This document shows, piece after piece, positions 16,779 through 25,063 of a stretch of DNA of 64,000 bases. Origin of the DNA: Kribbella italica (GTDB lineage Bacteria; Actinomycetota; Actinomycetes; Propionibacteriales; Kribbellaceae); assembly GCF_014205135.1 (NCBI RefSeq), contig NZ_JACHMY010000001.1, positions 4,154,001-4,218,000 on the forward strand, written 5' to 3'. Positions within the stretch are counted from its first letter, which is position 1. Each line of letters opens with the position of its first letter. A program made the position numbers and the translations under genes. The notes below the pieces were generated by a model. The model was not told the DNA's origin. It searched no databases and saw nothing but the letters and a program-made list of their open reading frames with translations.

Positions 16779-17455
16779 TGGGATCGCCCGAACTGGTCGC
16801 GATGATGCTCGCCGACGCGCGCCTTCCCACCGGTGGGCACACCCAGTCCGCCGGCCTCGAACCTGCCGTCCGCGCGGGACTGGGCGCCGACGGCAACAAG
16901 CTGGCTGAGGTCGAGCAGTACGCGCGAGACCGCCTCCGCACGGTCACGCGGGCCGAAGCAGGAGTGGCAGTAGTCGCCCGCCACCTCACCGCAACTGTCG
17001 ACCAAGGTCTGCAAGCTCTCGAGGCCGCTTGGGCTGCTCGGGTACCGAGTCACGTTCTTCGGAGCGTGGCCCGGCGGCAAGGGCGGGCCTACCTGCGGTT
17101 GGCGACGAGGGTTTGGCCCCAAGTGGCCGAGCATCTGCTGGCCGATGGCGAGGTTCCGCGGCCGATCGTCGTCGGGGTGGTTGCTGCGGTCAACGAGCTG
17201 TCGGCCACGCAGACCGCTCGCCTGATCGCGTACGACGACGCGCAGACGGTCGTTGCCGCGTCGCTCAAACTGTTGCCGGTTGACCCCGCCGATGCGGCGT
17301 GCTGGTTGGCCGCGTTGCACCCCGACATCGAGGAGCTTGTCGTCGACGTCGCCGGGCTGACCCGCGCGGCCGACGTACCGGCGTACGGGGCTCCGCTGAT
17401 CGATGTGTTCGCCCAGAACCACTCCGTCGAGAGAATGAGGTTGTTCCATGCCTGA
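16778..17455 (+). CDS. ureF: Urease accessory protein UreF
   Basis: 225 residues, all-helical. It has the family N-terminus (LADARLPTGGHTQSAGLEPAV) and the C-terminal AYGAPLIDVFAQNHSVERMRLFHA. UreF links UreD and UreG in the complex that inserts nickel into apo-urease. Starts on the last base of the ureC stop and overlaps ureG by eight bases, which fixes its boundaries. Confidence 0.93.
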   Translation: MGSPELVAMMLADARLPTGGHTQSAGLEPAVRAGLGADGNKLAEVEQYARDRLRTVTRAEAGVAVVARHLTATVDQGLQALEAAWAARVPSHVLRSVARRQGRAYLRLATRVWPQVAEHLLADGEVPRPIVVGVVAAVNELSATQTARLIAYDDAQTVVAASLKLLPVDPADAACWLAALHPDIEELVVDVAGLTRAADVPAYGAPLIDVFAQNHSVERMRLFHA

Positions 17456-18164
17456 GTCCAGCAGGTCGTTCCGGCTCGGTGTCGCAGGGCCGGTCGGTAC
17501 CGGGAAGAGCTCGCTGATCGCCACCGTCTGCCGCGAACTCGCCTCCGAGTTGAGGCTCGGCGTGATCACCAACGACATCTACACCGACGAGGACGCGCGG
17601 CTGCTGCGGTCGGCCGGGGTGCTCGACGCCGAGCGGATTCGCGCGGTCGAGACCGGCGCCTGCCCGCACACCGCGATCCGCGACGACGTCACGCCGAACC
17701 TGATCGCCGTCGAGGATCTCGAACGCGACTTCGCCCCGCTCGACGTCGTCCTGGTGGAGTCCGGCGGTGACAACCTCACCGCGACGTTCTCCCCCGCGCT
17801 CGTCGACGCGCAGATCTTCGTACTCGACGTCGCCGGCGGTGGGGACGTCGCGCGCAAGGGTGGTCCGGGGATCGCGCGCGCCGATCTGCTGGTGGTGAAC
17901 AAGACCGACCTGGCGCCGTACGTGGGGGTGGATGTCCCGCGGATGGTCGCGGACGCGGAGGCCGCGCGGGCCGGCAAGCCTGTGCTGGCGTTGTCGCGGA
18001 CGGATGCTGATTCGGTCGCGGCGCTGAAGCGGTGGGTGCTGGAGATGACGGCGATCGTGCGCGGAGGCGCGCACGTGCCGGTCGATCCTGGCCCGATGGC
18101 GCCGCACTCGCATGCCGGCGAGGACGGCGAGATCCTCACCCACGTTCATGCTCACTCGCATTGA
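17448..18164 (+). CDS. ureG: Urease accessory GTPase UreG
   Basis: 238 residues. SIMIBI-class GTPase with P-loop GPVGTGKSS (residues ~14-22), the metal-binding CPH motif in GACPHTAIRDD, and NKTDLAP for guanine recognition. The C-terminus has an unusual His-rich stretch (HSHAGEDGEIL then THVHAHSH) that may store or hand over nickel. This could compensate for the missing UreE chaperone. Confidence 0.96.
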   Translation: MPESSRSFRLGVAGPVGTGKSSLIATVCRELASELRLGVITNDIYTDEDARLLRSAGVLDAERIRAVETGACPHTAIRDDVTPNLIAVEDLERDFAPLDVVLVESGGDNLTATFSPALVDAQIFVLDVAGGGDVARKGGPGIARADLLVVNKTDLAPYVGVDVPRMVADAEAARAGKPVLALSRTDADSVAALKRWVLEMTAIVRGGAHVPVDPGPMAPHSHAGEDGEILTHVHAHSH

Positions 18165-18912
18165 CGTCGTTGCCGATCCCGTGCGGGATCGGTGCGTACT
18201 ACGCACCGGCAACCTCTCCCCCCGGCGACTGCCGGCGCCGTACGGCGTGGTGCGGGTCGCACTGGTGGCCGCGGGCGCGTTGTTGCTGGCGGGGGACGAC
18301 GTCCGTCTTCAAGTAGTTGCCAGTGGCAAGGTCAAGCTGGAGATCGTGGAGATCGCCGGAGCAGTCGCTTACGCGATGCGGGGCGGATCGGCTCGGTGGG
18401 AGGTGGACATCGCGCTGACCGACGGCGCTGAGCTGAGCTGGCACGGCGAACCGTTCGTTGTCGCCGAGGGTGCGGATGTGGAGCGGTCGAGCTCGATCAC
18501 GCTGGATGAGGGCTGCCGGGCGACGCTGCGCGAGTCGCTGGTTCTCGGCCGCCACGGCGAGGCCGGCGGGCGACTCCGGACGAGGACGAGAGCGTTCCTC
18601 TCCGGCGGAGCCGACCCGGCGAGCTCCAGCCTGGCGAACTCCGGCCCAGGGAGCTCCAGCCCGAGCGAGCTGCTGGTCGAGGACCTGGATCTGGCGCCCG
18701 GGGTGCGTTCGGGGTGGGCTGTGCTGGGCGAGGCTCGGTGCCTGGACAGCATCACCACGCTCGGGCACCGTCTACCGGAGGCGCCGCAGACGCTGCAGCT
18801 CGAAGGCCCGGGCTCGATCGCGCGCCGGTTGGTCGGAGAGCAACACGCGAGCGATCTCGGGAAGCTCTGGGCGGATCTCCACCACTCACCAACCCCGGTG
18901 GGCAGCGGATGA
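18148..18912 (+). CDS. ureD: Urease accessory protein UreD (UreH)
   Basis: 254 residues with UreD features: the NLSPRRL opening, LQVVASGKVKLEIVEI, ELSWHGEPFVVAEGADVERSSS and ESLVLGRHGEAGG. It scaffolds UreF/UreG on apo-urease. A Ser/Pro/Gly-rich low-complexity stretch (residues ~153-176) interrupts the domain, probably a surface loop. The ATG at 18148 lies 17 bases inside ureG, giving the last overlap of the operon. No ureE and no nickel transporter gene follow. Confidence 0.88.
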   Translation: MLTRIDVVADPVRDRCVLRTGNLSPRRLPAPYGVVRVALVAAGALLLAGDDVRLQVVASGKVKLEIVEIAGAVAYAMRGGSARWEVDIALTDGAELSWHGEPFVVAEGADVERSSSITLDEGCRATLRESLVLGRHGEAGGRLRTRTRAFLSGGADPASSSLANSGPGSSSPSELLVEDLDLAPGVRSGWAVLGEARCLDSITTLGHRLPEAPQTLQLEGPGSIARRLVGEQHASDLGKLWADLHHSPTPVGSG

Positions 18913-18989
18913 TCAGCGAGTTTCAGGCGGGAGACCACGTGTTGCGCAAAGGTTACTGAGTGGTGGAGGTCCGCGCTTAGGATCTGGGG

Positions 18990-19619
18990 ATGCGCTCACT
19001 CGACCCAGCTGCCGCCCGTGAACGTGCTGCCGAGCTGGCAACGCGACCCGAGCGGGCGGTCCTCGGCATCACCGGGGCCCCCGCGGCCGGCAAGTCGACG
19101 TACGCCGAACGACTGGTCGCGGAGCTGATCGCGGACGGACTGAAGGTCGCGTCACTGCCGATGGACGGGTATCACCTCGCACAGTCCGCGCTGGACACGC
19201 TGGGCCTGGCGTCGGTGAAAGGCGCGCCGCACACGTTCGACGCGGCGGGTTTCGTCGCGCTGCTGCGGCGCCTGCACGAACGGGACGGCACGGTGTGGGC
19301 CCCACGCTTCGACCGCGAGCTGGAGGATTCGATTGCCGCCAGCATCGAGATCGGGCCGGAGATCGACCTGATCGTCACCGAAGGCAACTACCTGCTGCTC
19401 GACCAGGAGCCCTGGGCAACGGGTCGCCAGCTGCTCGACGAGGTCTGGTACATCGACCTTCCCGAGGACGTCCGGCACGCTCGCCTGGAGGCCCGGCACC
19501 GCCGCTTCGGGCGCTCCTCCGAAGAGGCCCACGACCGCACGTACGGGTCCGACGAACGCAACGCCGAACTGATCGCCTCCACCAGGCCGTCAGCAGATGC
19601 GGTGCTGCACCTCAGCTAA
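18990..19619 (+). CDS. P-loop nucleoside/nucleotide kinase (PRK/uridine kinase-like)
   Basis: 209 residues. Walker A GAPAAGKST (residues 29-37), LPMDGYHL and LIVTEGNYLLL are features of the uridine/pantothenate-type kinase superfamily; R-rich RLEARHRRFG is the lid. It would phosphorylate a small metabolite (nucleoside, sugar or vitamin); substrate unknown. It lies alone after urease, convergent with a TetR gene that it overlaps by four bases. Confidence 0.82.
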   Translation: MRSLDPAAARERAAELATRPERAVLGITGAPAAGKSTYAERLVAELIADGLKVASLPMDGYHLAQSALDTLGLASVKGAPHTFDAAGFVALLRRLHERDGTVWAPRFDRELEDSIAASIEIGPEIDLIVTEGNYLLLDQEPWATGRQLLDEVWYIDLPEDVRHARLEARHRRFGRSSEEAHDRTYGSDERNAELIASTRPSADAVLHLS

Positions 19620-20350
19620 CTACAGGTCCGCTCGATGAAACCGGCGACGCCGTCCAGGTAGAGCTGGAGGCCGAAGTCGAAGTCCTGGTTGTCGGCTTCC
19701 TCGAAGGCGATGTCCACGTCGAAGACGCCGGCGTCGAGGACCCGGCCGAGGGCGGGCAGGCTTCGGCGGTCGACGACGGTGGACAGGATCGCGCCGTACC
19801 GGCTGAAGATCTCGGGCTGGTCGGCGAAGCCCGCGGCCAGATCCATGGACAGGCGGATCTGGCCGTGCACGTACGTCATCACGCCCATCACCACACCGAC
19901 CTTGCCCTCCTCGCTCAGGCCGGTCCCGGCCAGCGCTCCGAGCGCCGCGTCGAACCAGGCGAGGTTGCGCGGACCGGCCGGCGGGCCCGTGATCGGGATC
20001 TGCGCGTACCAGCGGTGCTGGCGCGTCACCGTCAGCACGTTGTCGGCCCAGAACGTCAGCCCGGTCCGCCAGTCCGTCCCGTCCGGCATCGGCGCCGGGT
20101 ACTCCAGCGCGGCGTCCGACATCAGCGTGAGCAGCTCGTCCTTGCTCTTCACGTGCCGGTACAGGGCCATCGTGGAGTTGCCGAGCCGTTCGGCCACCCG
20201 CGCCATCGACACCGCCGCGAGCCCTTCGGCGTCCGCGAGCTCGATCGCCGCCTGAGTGATGTCCTCGGCCGTCAGCGCCGGCTTCGGTCCGCGCCGGGTC
20301 GCGTCCTTCAGTCCCCACATCAGCGCCACGTCCGCGGGTAGCTCACTCAT
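19616..20350 (-). CDS. TetR-family regulator (TetR_C_1 type) of the DrrAB-like exporter
   Basis: 244 residues. Helix-turn-helix ITQAAIELADAEG...ARVAERLGNSTMALYRHVKSKDELL, followed by the tetracycline-repressor-like C-terminal domain (WRTGLTFWADNVL). It is divergent from an ABC ATPase/permease pair and separated from it by phased half-sites. It therefore very likely represses the exporter and itself, releasing on binding a drug-like ligand. The ATG at 20350 is favoured; a GTG at 20356 is in frame. Confidence 0.9.
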   Translation of the reverse strand: MSELPADVALMWGLKDATRRGPKPALTAEDITQAAIELADAEGLAAVSMARVAERLGNSTMALYRHVKSKDELLTLMSDAALEYPAPMPDGTDWRTGLTFWADNVLTVTRQHRWYAQIPITGPPAGPRNLAWFDAALGALAGTGLSEEGKVGVVMGVMTYVHGQIRLSMDLAAGFADQPEIFSRYGAILSTVVDRRSLPALGRVLDAGVFDVDIAFEEADNQDFDFGLQLYLDGVAGFIERTCS

Positions 20351-20376
20351 CTCCACCGCCTCAGTCTAGAAACGTG

Positions 20377-20420
20377 TACTGCGTACCTGCTACGCTATTT
20401 AGCGTACCCGATACGCAGTA
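20377..20420. promoter_or_regulatory. Four phased half-sites between divergent TetR and ABC genes
   Basis: TACGCTA-TT-TAGCGTA (20391-20406) is a perfect inverted repeat. It is nested inside TACTGCGTA (20377-20385) and TACGCAGTA (20412-20420), also perfect inverted arms. The core GCGTA/TACGC therefore recurs at 20381, 20391, 20402 and 20412, every 10-11 bp, on one face of the helix. This suits cooperative binding of two TetR dimers. Confidence 0.75.
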
Positions 20421-20432
20421 AGGGGGAAGTCC

Positions 20433-21344
20433 ATGATCGTCGAGGCCACCGGCCTGACCAAGTCGTACGGCGGCACCGAGGTGCTGTCCGGGGTCGACCT
20501 GACCGTCCGCGAGGGTGAGGTGGTCGCCCTGCTCGGCCCGAACGGCGCCGGCAAGACCACCACCGTGCGGATCCTGACCACGCTCACCCGCCCGACCGCC
20601 GGCAGCGCCACCATCGCCGGGTACGACGTCGTCCGCGCGGCGACGAAGGTCCGCGGCGTGATCAGCCTGACCGGCCAGTACGCCGCGGTCGACGACAACC
20701 AGACCGGCCGGGAGAACCTCGTCATGGTCGGCCGGCTGATGCATCTCGGGCGCGGCCCGGCGAGACAGCGCACTCGAGAGCTGCTCGAACGCTTCGGCCT
20801 CACCGACGCGATGGACCGCCGGGTGAAGACCTACTCCGGCGGTATGCGCCGCCGGCTCGACCTGGCGATGAGCCTGATCGGCCGGCCGCGGGTGATCTTC
20901 CTGGACGAGCCGACCACCGGGCTCGACCCGGCCAGCCGGCTGACGATGTGGGAGGCGATCGGCGAGCTCGTCCGCGACGGGACGACGATCCTGCTGACGA
21001 CGCAGTACCTCGAGGAGGCCGACCGCCTGGCCGACCGGATCGTGCTGCTCGACCACGGCCGGATCACCGCGGCCGGGACCGCCGACGCGTTGAAGACGCA
21101 GATCGGCGGCGAGCGGATCGAGCTGTACTTCGCCGAGCCGGCCGACGCGCGGATGGCCGCGCACCTGCTCGAAGGGCTCGCGGACGGCGTACTGGTCAAT
21201 CTTCCGTCCGACGGTACGGCGGCGCAGCTGCACGCCGTACTGGACGACCTGCGCGCGCACGGTCTGCAGCCGGCGCGGGTCTCGTCGCACCGGCCGACGC
21301 TGGACGACGTCTTCCTCACCCTGACCGCCAAGGAGCCGGTATGA
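20433..21344 (+). CDS. DrrA-type ABC exporter ATPase
   Basis: 303 residues. Walker A GPNGAGKTT (Lys41), signature YSGGMRRRLDL, Walker B VIFLDEP and H-loop-region TTQYLEEADRLADRIVLLDHG match the daunorubicin-resistance ATPase subfamily, including its C-terminal extension (~residues 225-303). Strong AGGGGGAAG ribosome site. It overlaps the permease by ATGA. Drives efflux of a drug or own metabolite; substrate unknown. Confidence 0.93.
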   Translation: MIVEATGLTKSYGGTEVLSGVDLTVREGEVVALLGPNGAGKTTTVRILTTLTRPTAGSATIAGYDVVRAATKVRGVISLTGQYAAVDDNQTGRENLVMVGRLMHLGRGPARQRTRELLERFGLTDAMDRRVKTYSGGMRRRLDLAMSLIGRPRVIFLDEPTTGLDPASRLTMWEAIGELVRDGTTILLTTQYLEEADRLADRIVLLDHGRITAAGTADALKTQIGGERIELYFAEPADARMAAHLLEGLADGVLVNLPSDGTAAQLHAVLDDLRAHGLQPARVSSHRPTLDDVFLTLTAKEPV

Positions 21345-22114
21345 GCCACGAGGGATTCGGTGCCGCGGTGAGCGACACCGTGACGATGATCGACCGGAGT
21401 GTCCGGTTGAGCCGGCGCAACGTCGACACCCTGTTCGTGTCGATCCTGCTGCCGTTGCTGATGATGATGCTGTTCGTCTACGTGTTCGGCGGCGCGATCG
21501 AGACCGGGACGCAGTACATCAACTACGTCGTACCGGGGATCCTGCTGCTCACCACCGGGTACGGCGCGTCGAACACCGCGATGGCGGTCGCCGACGACAT
21601 GACCAAGGGCATGATCGACCGGCTCCGCTCTCTGCCGGTGCGCAGTTTCGCCGTCCTGACCGGGCACGTCACGGCGAGCGTCGCGCGCAACGCGGTGTCG
21701 ACGGCGATCGTGCTGCTCGCAGCGCTGGCGATGGGCTTCCGGCCTGACGCGTCGGTGGCCGAGTGGTTCGGCGCGATCGGGCTGCTCGCGCTCTACGTGA
21801 TCGCGCTGTCGTGGCTCGCGGCCGGGCTCGGGGTGATCGCGAAGACGGTCGAGTCGGCCAGCACGCTGAGCTTCTTCATGCTGTTCCTGCCCTACCTGAG
21901 CAGCGCGTTCGTGCAGCCCGAGACGATGCCGCGCTGGCTGCGGCCGATCAGCGAGCACCAGCCGATCACACCGGTGATCGAGACCGTGCGCAGCTTCCTG
22001 ACCGGTACGCCGCTGGGCAGCAGCGGCTGGATCGCACTGGCCTGGTGCGGCGGCCTGCTGGTCTTCTCGGTCGGCTTCGCGTCGCTGCTCTACCGGCGCC
22101 GTGGCAACAGCTGA
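21341..22114 (+). CDS. DrrB-type ABC exporter permease
   Basis: 257 residues with six predicted membrane helices of the ABC-2 type. It has FVSILLPLLMMMLFVYVFG in helix 1 and the conserved EHQPITPVIETVR segment before the last helix, as in DrrB. It forms the membrane half of the exporter with the preceding ATPase. Start overlaps the ATPase stop. Ends just before a GC-rich hairpin. Confidence 0.92.
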   Translation: MSHEGFGAAVSDTVTMIDRSVRLSRRNVDTLFVSILLPLLMMMLFVYVFGGAIETGTQYINYVVPGILLLTTGYGASNTAMAVADDMTKGMIDRLRSLPVRSFAVLTGHVTASVARNAVSTAIVLLAALAMGFRPDASVAEWFGAIGLLALYVIALSWLAAGLGVIAKTVESASTLSFFMLFLPYLSSAFVQPETMPRWLRPISEHQPITPVIETVRSFLTGTPLGSSGWIALAWCGGLLVFSVGFASLLYRRRGNS

Positions 22115-22122
22115 AAAAACGA

Positions 22123-22145
22123 ATGCCCCGACCTTGGATCGGGGC
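22123..22145. terminator. GC-rich hairpin, terminator-like on the minus strand
   Basis: TGCCCCGA-(7 nt)-TCGGGGCA is a perfect 8-bp stem directly after the exporter operon. Read on the minus strand it is followed by TTCGTTTTTT, a classic intrinsic terminator tail. It could stop transcripts of the minus-strand peptide-transport operon that read through 22402-22596. On the plus strand there is no U tract. Confidence 0.65.
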
Positions 22146-22401
22146 ACTCGCCCGTGCGGGTCCCGGGGGGAGTGGGACCTCCACACGTGGGGGGGACCTC
22201 AAATCTATCGCCTCCGAAGGGTCAGCCCGGAACCGGGACGGCGATTCTCGAAAGGCTGTCCGCTGAGCGGTCGATCGGTGCGCCCAACGGTCGCTGTCCG
22301 TCCTCACAGCTACCCACCGTACTTCTTTTCCGGTCGTGTCGATTTCGGCGGTTCTGGTCCGACGTACCAGTAAGAGCGAGACACCAAGGGAGAGGGTCAG
22401 C

Positions 22402-22596
22402 ATGAACGAGAACAGCGCCAACCAGATGATCGTCACCATGCTGGCCGAGGGGAACCCGGTGTGGTTCGTCGCGGCGATGGTGAACATGCGCAGCCACGAC
22501 GTCTACCTGATCGGCCAGGCCGCCGGCTACCCGGACAAGGCGAAGCTGCGCCGGGCCGTGTGGGCCGAGAAGAACCGGACCCGCGCCGCCGCCTGA
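22402..22596 (+). CDS. Small helix-turn-helix-like protein
   Basis: 64 residues; ATG with AGGGAGAGGG upstream. The middle (MLAEGNPVWFVAAMVNMRSHDVYLIGQAAGYPD) reads like a helix-turn-helix followed by a basic helix (KLRRAVWAEKNR). This resembles small actinobacterial DNA-binding proteins, but I cannot name a family. The preceding 22146-22401 stretch holds no recognisable gene. The minus-strand operon ends exactly at its stop codon, so the two transcripts are convergent and may interfere. Confidence 0.6.
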   Translation: MNENSANQMIVTMLAEGNPVWFVAAMVNMRSHDVYLIGQAAGYPDKAKLRRAVWAEKNRTRAAA

Positions 22597-23430
22597 TCAG
22601 GCGTGGGCGTTCATCAAGGACTCCATCCAGGTCGTCACGGTCGGGAGCATCAGGCTCCCCGAGTGGGCCGCTCCCTCGACGAGGTCGAAGGTGACGTCCA
22701 GGCCGTGGGAGCGGAAGTTGGCCTCGAGGGTGCGCAGGCGCTCGATCCGGGTGTTCCCGGTCTTCTCGACGCCGTCCATCCAGTTGGACTCGCCGGGGTT
22801 GTTGATCTCCCAGGTCTCGACGTCCTCGGTGCCGACGACCATCTGGATCGGGACCCGGCGCAGCGCGTCGAAATCGATCGTCTGGCCGAACTTCTCCTCG
22901 AACCCCCGCGTTCCGAGCCACCAGTCGAGCTTGTCGTCCAGCTGCGTGATCCGCCCGGGCGCACCGATCGACGCCGCGGCCAACCGCTCGGGGTGCAGGT
23001 AGAGGAAGCGGTGCACGAACTGCCCGCCGCCGGAGAACCCGTGCAGGTAGAACTTGTCCGTCGCGACCGGGAACCGCTCGGCCACCTCGTCGACGATCGA
23101 CAGCAGCATGTGGTCGAACCGGATGCCCTGGTACTCGATGAACTTGAAGTTGTGCAGGTCGGTCGGGTCGATCAGCCCGGCCGGGAAGATCGGTGTCAGG
23201 ATCACCACGCCGTGCTCGTCGGCGAACGGCTTCAGGTGGTCGCGGTACTTGGCCGCGGTCCGCGCGGTCCCGTGCTGGACCACCAGCAGCGGCGCCTGGT
23301 CGTCGTCCTTCAGCTGCTGGGGCACGTAGAGCAGGTAGTGCAGCCGGGGGTCGGCCTGCGAGGCGAAGATCGGGATCGACCCGCGCTGGTAGAACGCAGC
23401 GGTAGGGGCGACCTGCTGGGTGTCGGTCAT
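22597..23430 (-). CDS. Alpha/beta hydrolase, PHB-depolymerase/feruloyl-esterase-like
   Basis: 277 residues. LLVVQHGTAR (oxyanion region), nucleophile Ser133 in LHGFSGGGQFVHRF and a late His in EGAAHSGSL make a complete triad candidate. No signal peptide, so cytoplasmic. It is the last gene of the peptide-transport operon, overlapping the preceding ATPase by four bases. It probably acts on the imported compound or on the product of the first-gene amidase. Ester, lactone or amide specificity cannot be told. Confidence 0.82.
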   Translation of the reverse strand: MTDTQQVAPTAAFYQRGSIPIFASQADPRLHYLLYVPQQLKDDDQAPLLVVQHGTARTAAKYRDHLKPFADEHGVVILTPIFPAGLIDPTDLHNFKFIEYQGIRFDHMLLSIVDEVAERFPVATDKFYLHGFSGGGQFVHRFLYLHPERLAAASIGAPGRITQLDDKLDWWLGTRGFEEKFGQTIDFDALRRVPIQMVVGTEDVETWEINNPGESNWMDGVEKTGNTRIERLRTLEANFRSHGLDVTFDLVEGAAHSGSLMLPTVTTWMESLMNAHA

Positions 23431-24266
23431 GAACGTCCTTCGGTGAGAGCGAATGCCGCGCGCAGCTCGGCCACCCGCTCCGGCTGCCAGCCGGGTCCGG
23501 GGGCGGAGGAGAGCAGCATCTGGGTGTAGGGGTGACGTGGCCGGCGGAGCAGCTCGGCCGTGGCGTTCTGCTCGACGTCGTCGCCGCGGTACATCACCAG
23601 GATGTGGTCGGTGACCTCACCGACCACGGCCAGGTCGTGGCTGACGAAGACCAGCGCGATCCCGAGCGCGGCGCGGAGCTCGTTGAGCAGGGCAAGGATC
23701 CTGGCCTGGACCGAGACGTCGAGCGCGGAGACCGCCTCGTCCAGCACGAGCACCTTCGGCCGTACGGCGAGCGCCCGCGCGATCGCGACCCGTTGCCGCT
23801 GGCCACCACTGAGCTCGTGCGGCCGGGACGCCGCGAGCTTGCTCGCCAGGCCGACCTGGTCGAGCAGGTTGGCGACCTCGGCCGCGGCTTGGGCTTTGGC
23901 CAGGTCCGAGCGGTGCCGGTTCAGGACGTCACGCAGGCAGGACTCGACACTGAGCCTGCGGTCGAGCGAGGTGTAGGGATCCTGGAACACCATCTGGATC
24001 TCCCGGGCGCGGCGCAGCCGGGCCGCCTTACCGCGCTCGGACCGGCCGGTCTCCCGGCCGTCGACCGTGACCGTGCCCCCGTCGGGCGTGGCCAGGCCGA
24101 CCAGCATCCGGGCGACCGTGGTCTTGCCGGAGCCGGACTCGCCGACGACGCCGAGCGAACCACCGGCCTCGACGGAGAAGCTGATGTCGCGAGCGGCCAC
24201 CACCGGCGCCTGCCCGCGGCGGCCGTGGAAGGTCTTGCAGAGCTTGTCGACCGCGAGAACAGTCAT
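23427..24266 (-). CDS. Peptide-type ABC importer ATPase (DppF-like)
   Basis: 279 residues. Walker A GESGSGKTT (residues 42-50), signature LSGGQRQRVAIARAL, Walker B VLVLDEAVSALD and H-loop FVSHDLAVVGEV are present, with the C-terminal oligopeptide-transporter segment RRPRHPYTQMLL. It pairs with the ATPase at 24263 to energise uptake. Overlaps both neighbours by four bases. Confidence 0.93.
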   Translation of the reverse strand: MTVLAVDKLCKTFHGRRGQAPVVAARDISFSVEAGGSLGVVGESGSGKTTVARMLVGLATPDGGTVTVDGRETGRSERGKAARLRRAREIQMVFQDPYTSLDRRLSVESCLRDVLNRHRSDLAKAQAAAEVANLLDQVGLASKLAASRPHELSGGQRQRVAIARALAVRPKVLVLDEAVSALDVSVQARILALLNELRAALGIALVFVSHDLAVVGEVTDHILVMYRGDDVEQNATAELLRRPRHPYTQMLLSSAPGPGWQPERVAELRAAFALTEGRS

Positions 24267-25063
24267 CGGGTCACCACCTCGCCGTCCTGCTCGGGCAGCG
24301 TCGGAACGGCTTCCGACAGCTGCCGCGTGTACTCGTTGGCCGGGTTCTCGAAGATCGTCGCCCCGGGCTGGTGGTCGACGATCAGCCCCTCGCGCATCAC
24401 GTACACGCGGTCGCAGTACGCCGCCGCCAGGTGCAGGTCGTGGGTGATGAACAGGACGCCGAGGTCCCGCTCGCCACGCAACCGCTTGAGCAAGGCAAGT
24501 ACTTCGGCCTGCGTGGTCACGTCCAAAGCGCTGGTTGCCTCGTCGGCCAGCAGCAGCTTCGGGTCGATGCTCAGCGCGGCCGCGATCACGACCCGCTGCA
24601 GCATCCCGCCCGACAGCTGGTGCGGGTACTTCCTCAGCAGACTCTCCGGGTCCCGCAGCCCGACGTGCTCGAACAGCGTGAGCAGCTTGGACCGCGCGGC
24701 CTTCTTGGTCAGCCCGTGCACCTGGACCAGCCGCTCGGTCGCCGAGTCGCCGATCCGGCGTACGGGGTTGAGCGCCGTACGGGGTGCCTGGAAGATCATC
24801 GCGGCGTCGTTCGCCCGGATCTTCTGCACGGTCGCGTCGGCGGCGGACAGCACGTCCACTCCCCCGACGCTGACCCGGCCGCCGGCCTGGGCTTCGTCCG
24901 GGAACAGCCGCAGCGCCGCGCGGGCGGTGGTCGACTTGCCGGACCCGGACTCGCCGACCAGCCCGACCGTCTCACCGGTTGCCACCTGCAACGAGATCCC
25001 GCGCAGGATCTCCACCGTCGGGACGCGCAGCGTCAGGTCCTCGATCTCGAGCAGCATGCTCAT
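24263..25063 (-). CDS. Peptide-type ABC importer ATPase (DppD-like)
   Basis: 266 residues. Walker A GESGSGKST (37-45), MIFQAPRTALNPVRRIG, signature LSGGMLQRVVIAAAL, Walker B LLLADEATSALD and FITHDLHLAAAYCDRVYVM mark a DppD/OppD subunit. It is shorter than DppD (about 330), since the C-terminal Cys-rich iron-sulfur extension is missing. The ATG at 25063 overlaps the dppC-like stop. Confidence 0.93.
   Translation of the reverse strand: MSMLLEIEDLTLRVPTVEILRGISLQVATGETVGLVGESGSGKSTTARAALRLFPDEAQAGGRVSVGGVDVLSAADATVQKIRANDAAMIFQAPRTALNPVRRIGDSATERLVQVHGLTKKAARSKLLTLFEHVGLRDPESLLRKYPHQLSGGMLQRVVIAAALSIDPKLLLADEATSALDVTTQAEVLALLKRLRGERDLGVLFITHDLHLAAAYCDRVYVMREGLIVDHQPGATIFENPANEYTRQLSEAVPTLPEQDGEVVTR

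Noticed and set aside
18908..18958. Possible 16-codon ORF overlapping the ureD stop
   Set aside because: Too short, no distinct ribosome site and no recognisable content.
22123..22215. G-rich stretch with GGGACCT repeats that looked tRNA-like or like a structured RNA
   Set aside because: No cloverleaf, no T-arm consensus and no CCA-compatible acceptor stem; only the terminator-like hairpin is supported.
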